Assembly (NCBI GenBank): GCA_028706835.1
Contig: JAQTVL010000351.1
Coordinates: 1 to 5,230 of the forward strand
DNA length: 5,230 nucleotides
Direction: 5' to 3'
Origin: Phycisphaerae bacterium
GTDB lineage: Bacteria; Planctomycetota; Phycisphaerae; JAJVII01
In this document: piece by piece, positions 4,947 through 5,230 of the stretch
Numbering within the stretch: position 1 is the stretch's first letter
How the letters are laid out: each line of letters starts with the position of its first letter
The notes under the pieces: generated by a model
Told to the model about the DNA's origin: nothing
The model's database searches: none
Seen by the model: only the letters and a program-made list of their open reading frames with translations
Translations under genes and position numbers: made by a program

Positions 4947-5230
4947 GTGAGTTCCGCGCAGCAAACACGAACGTCCGCCGATATCACGCTGGTCAACTTG
5001 AACATGCTGTTCATGCGCTACGGCGAAGAGGTCGAGCGCGAACTGCACGTGCCGCTGGGTTGCCTGTATCTCACGCGCGCTCTGGAAGAGGCGGGGTTCC
5101 TCGTGGACTTCCGCGATTACCAGGTCTGCTCAGCCGACGACCCGTTCGATCTGGACGTGTTCTGCGATTTCTGCAACTTCCCGGCCAAGGTGATCGGCCT
5201 GTCGTGCATGGCCAACCTGCTGCCGTTCTC
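4947..5230 (+). CDS. Probable B12-binding radical SAM protein, N-terminal part only
   Basis: Open from GTG 4947 to the window end, 94 complete codons plus two bases. It resembles the cobalamin-binding (Rossmann-like) N-terminal domain of B12-dependent radical SAM enzymes: a first strand I13-T-L-V-N-L-N, then P36-L-G38-C-L-Y-L-T-R-A-L-E-E-A-G50-F with V-D-F-R-D-Y as second strand, the DDPFD segment (64-68), and V82-I-G-L-S-C-M-A-N as third strand. Known members methylate unactivated carbons or phosphorus, or do ring rearrangements, using a [4Fe-4S] cluster, S-adenosylmethionine and cobalamin. The cluster-binding CxxxCxxC motif would come around residue 180-250 and is outside the window, so the radical SAM part is inferred. 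The 3-nt gap after paralogue 2 ties it to the leader-like proteins. Alternatives are a B12-binding domain in another enzyme type. Confidence 0.78.
   Translation, partial: MSSAQQTRTSADITLVNLNMLFMRYGEEVERELHVPLGCLYLTRALEEAGFLVDFRDYQVCSADDPFDLDVFCDFCNFPAKVIGLSCMANLLPF

Overview
The window is a GC-rich (clearly well above 60%) stretch with every credible gene on the + strand. Three things suggest a planctomycete, perhaps of the Phycisphaerae type: extracellular- or linker-style Thr-Gln-Pro runs, short HEAT-like units of the 'F-x-V-R-E-A-A...L...G' kind, and an intergenic array of GGGC/GCCC hairpins whose accidental translations (…HGQDARAT…, …GILPV…) I recall from many planctomycete genomes. That assignment is an inference from style; no taxonomic marker is present.

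Layout. Positions 1-192 hold no gene I can support. Positions 193-975 encode a SpoU/TrmH-family RNA 2'-O-methyltransferase with all three signature motifs. Positions 1019-2323 encode a Gfo/Idh/MocA-family NAD(P)-dependent oxidoreductase with an unusual cysteine-rich insert. Both look like ordinary housekeeping or metabolic genes, with no visible functional link to what follows.

The right half is the interesting part. Two tandem paralogues (2417-3379 and 3504-4943) share a strongly conserved N-terminal domain of about 88 residues (about 64 of 88 identical by hand count) and a conserved C-terminal HEAT-like unit (about 47 of 75 identical). Their proline/glutamine-rich middles diverge. The N-terminal domain carries a 'V-x-x-L-V-K-K-A-A-V-D-x-x-F-R-A-T-L-L...E-I-G-L' pattern resembling RiPP leader families of the nitrile-hydratase-leader (NHLP) kind. 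Three bases after the second paralogue begins a gene, cut by the window end, whose first 94 residues look like the cobalamin-binding N-terminus of a B12-dependent radical SAM enzyme. The linkers of both paralogues repeat a short G-x-R-P-D-R-P-like motif. My working hypothesis is a peptide/protein-modification system: two leader-bearing, multi-site substrate proteins plus a B12 radical SAM modifying enzyme. The radical SAM CxxxCxxC motif lies beyond the window, so this is not proven here.

The 124-bp gap between the paralogues contains three consecutive perfect 8-bp hairpins with 3-nt loops (3414-3481), probably a dispersed palindromic repeat element that may also affect readthrough between the two genes.
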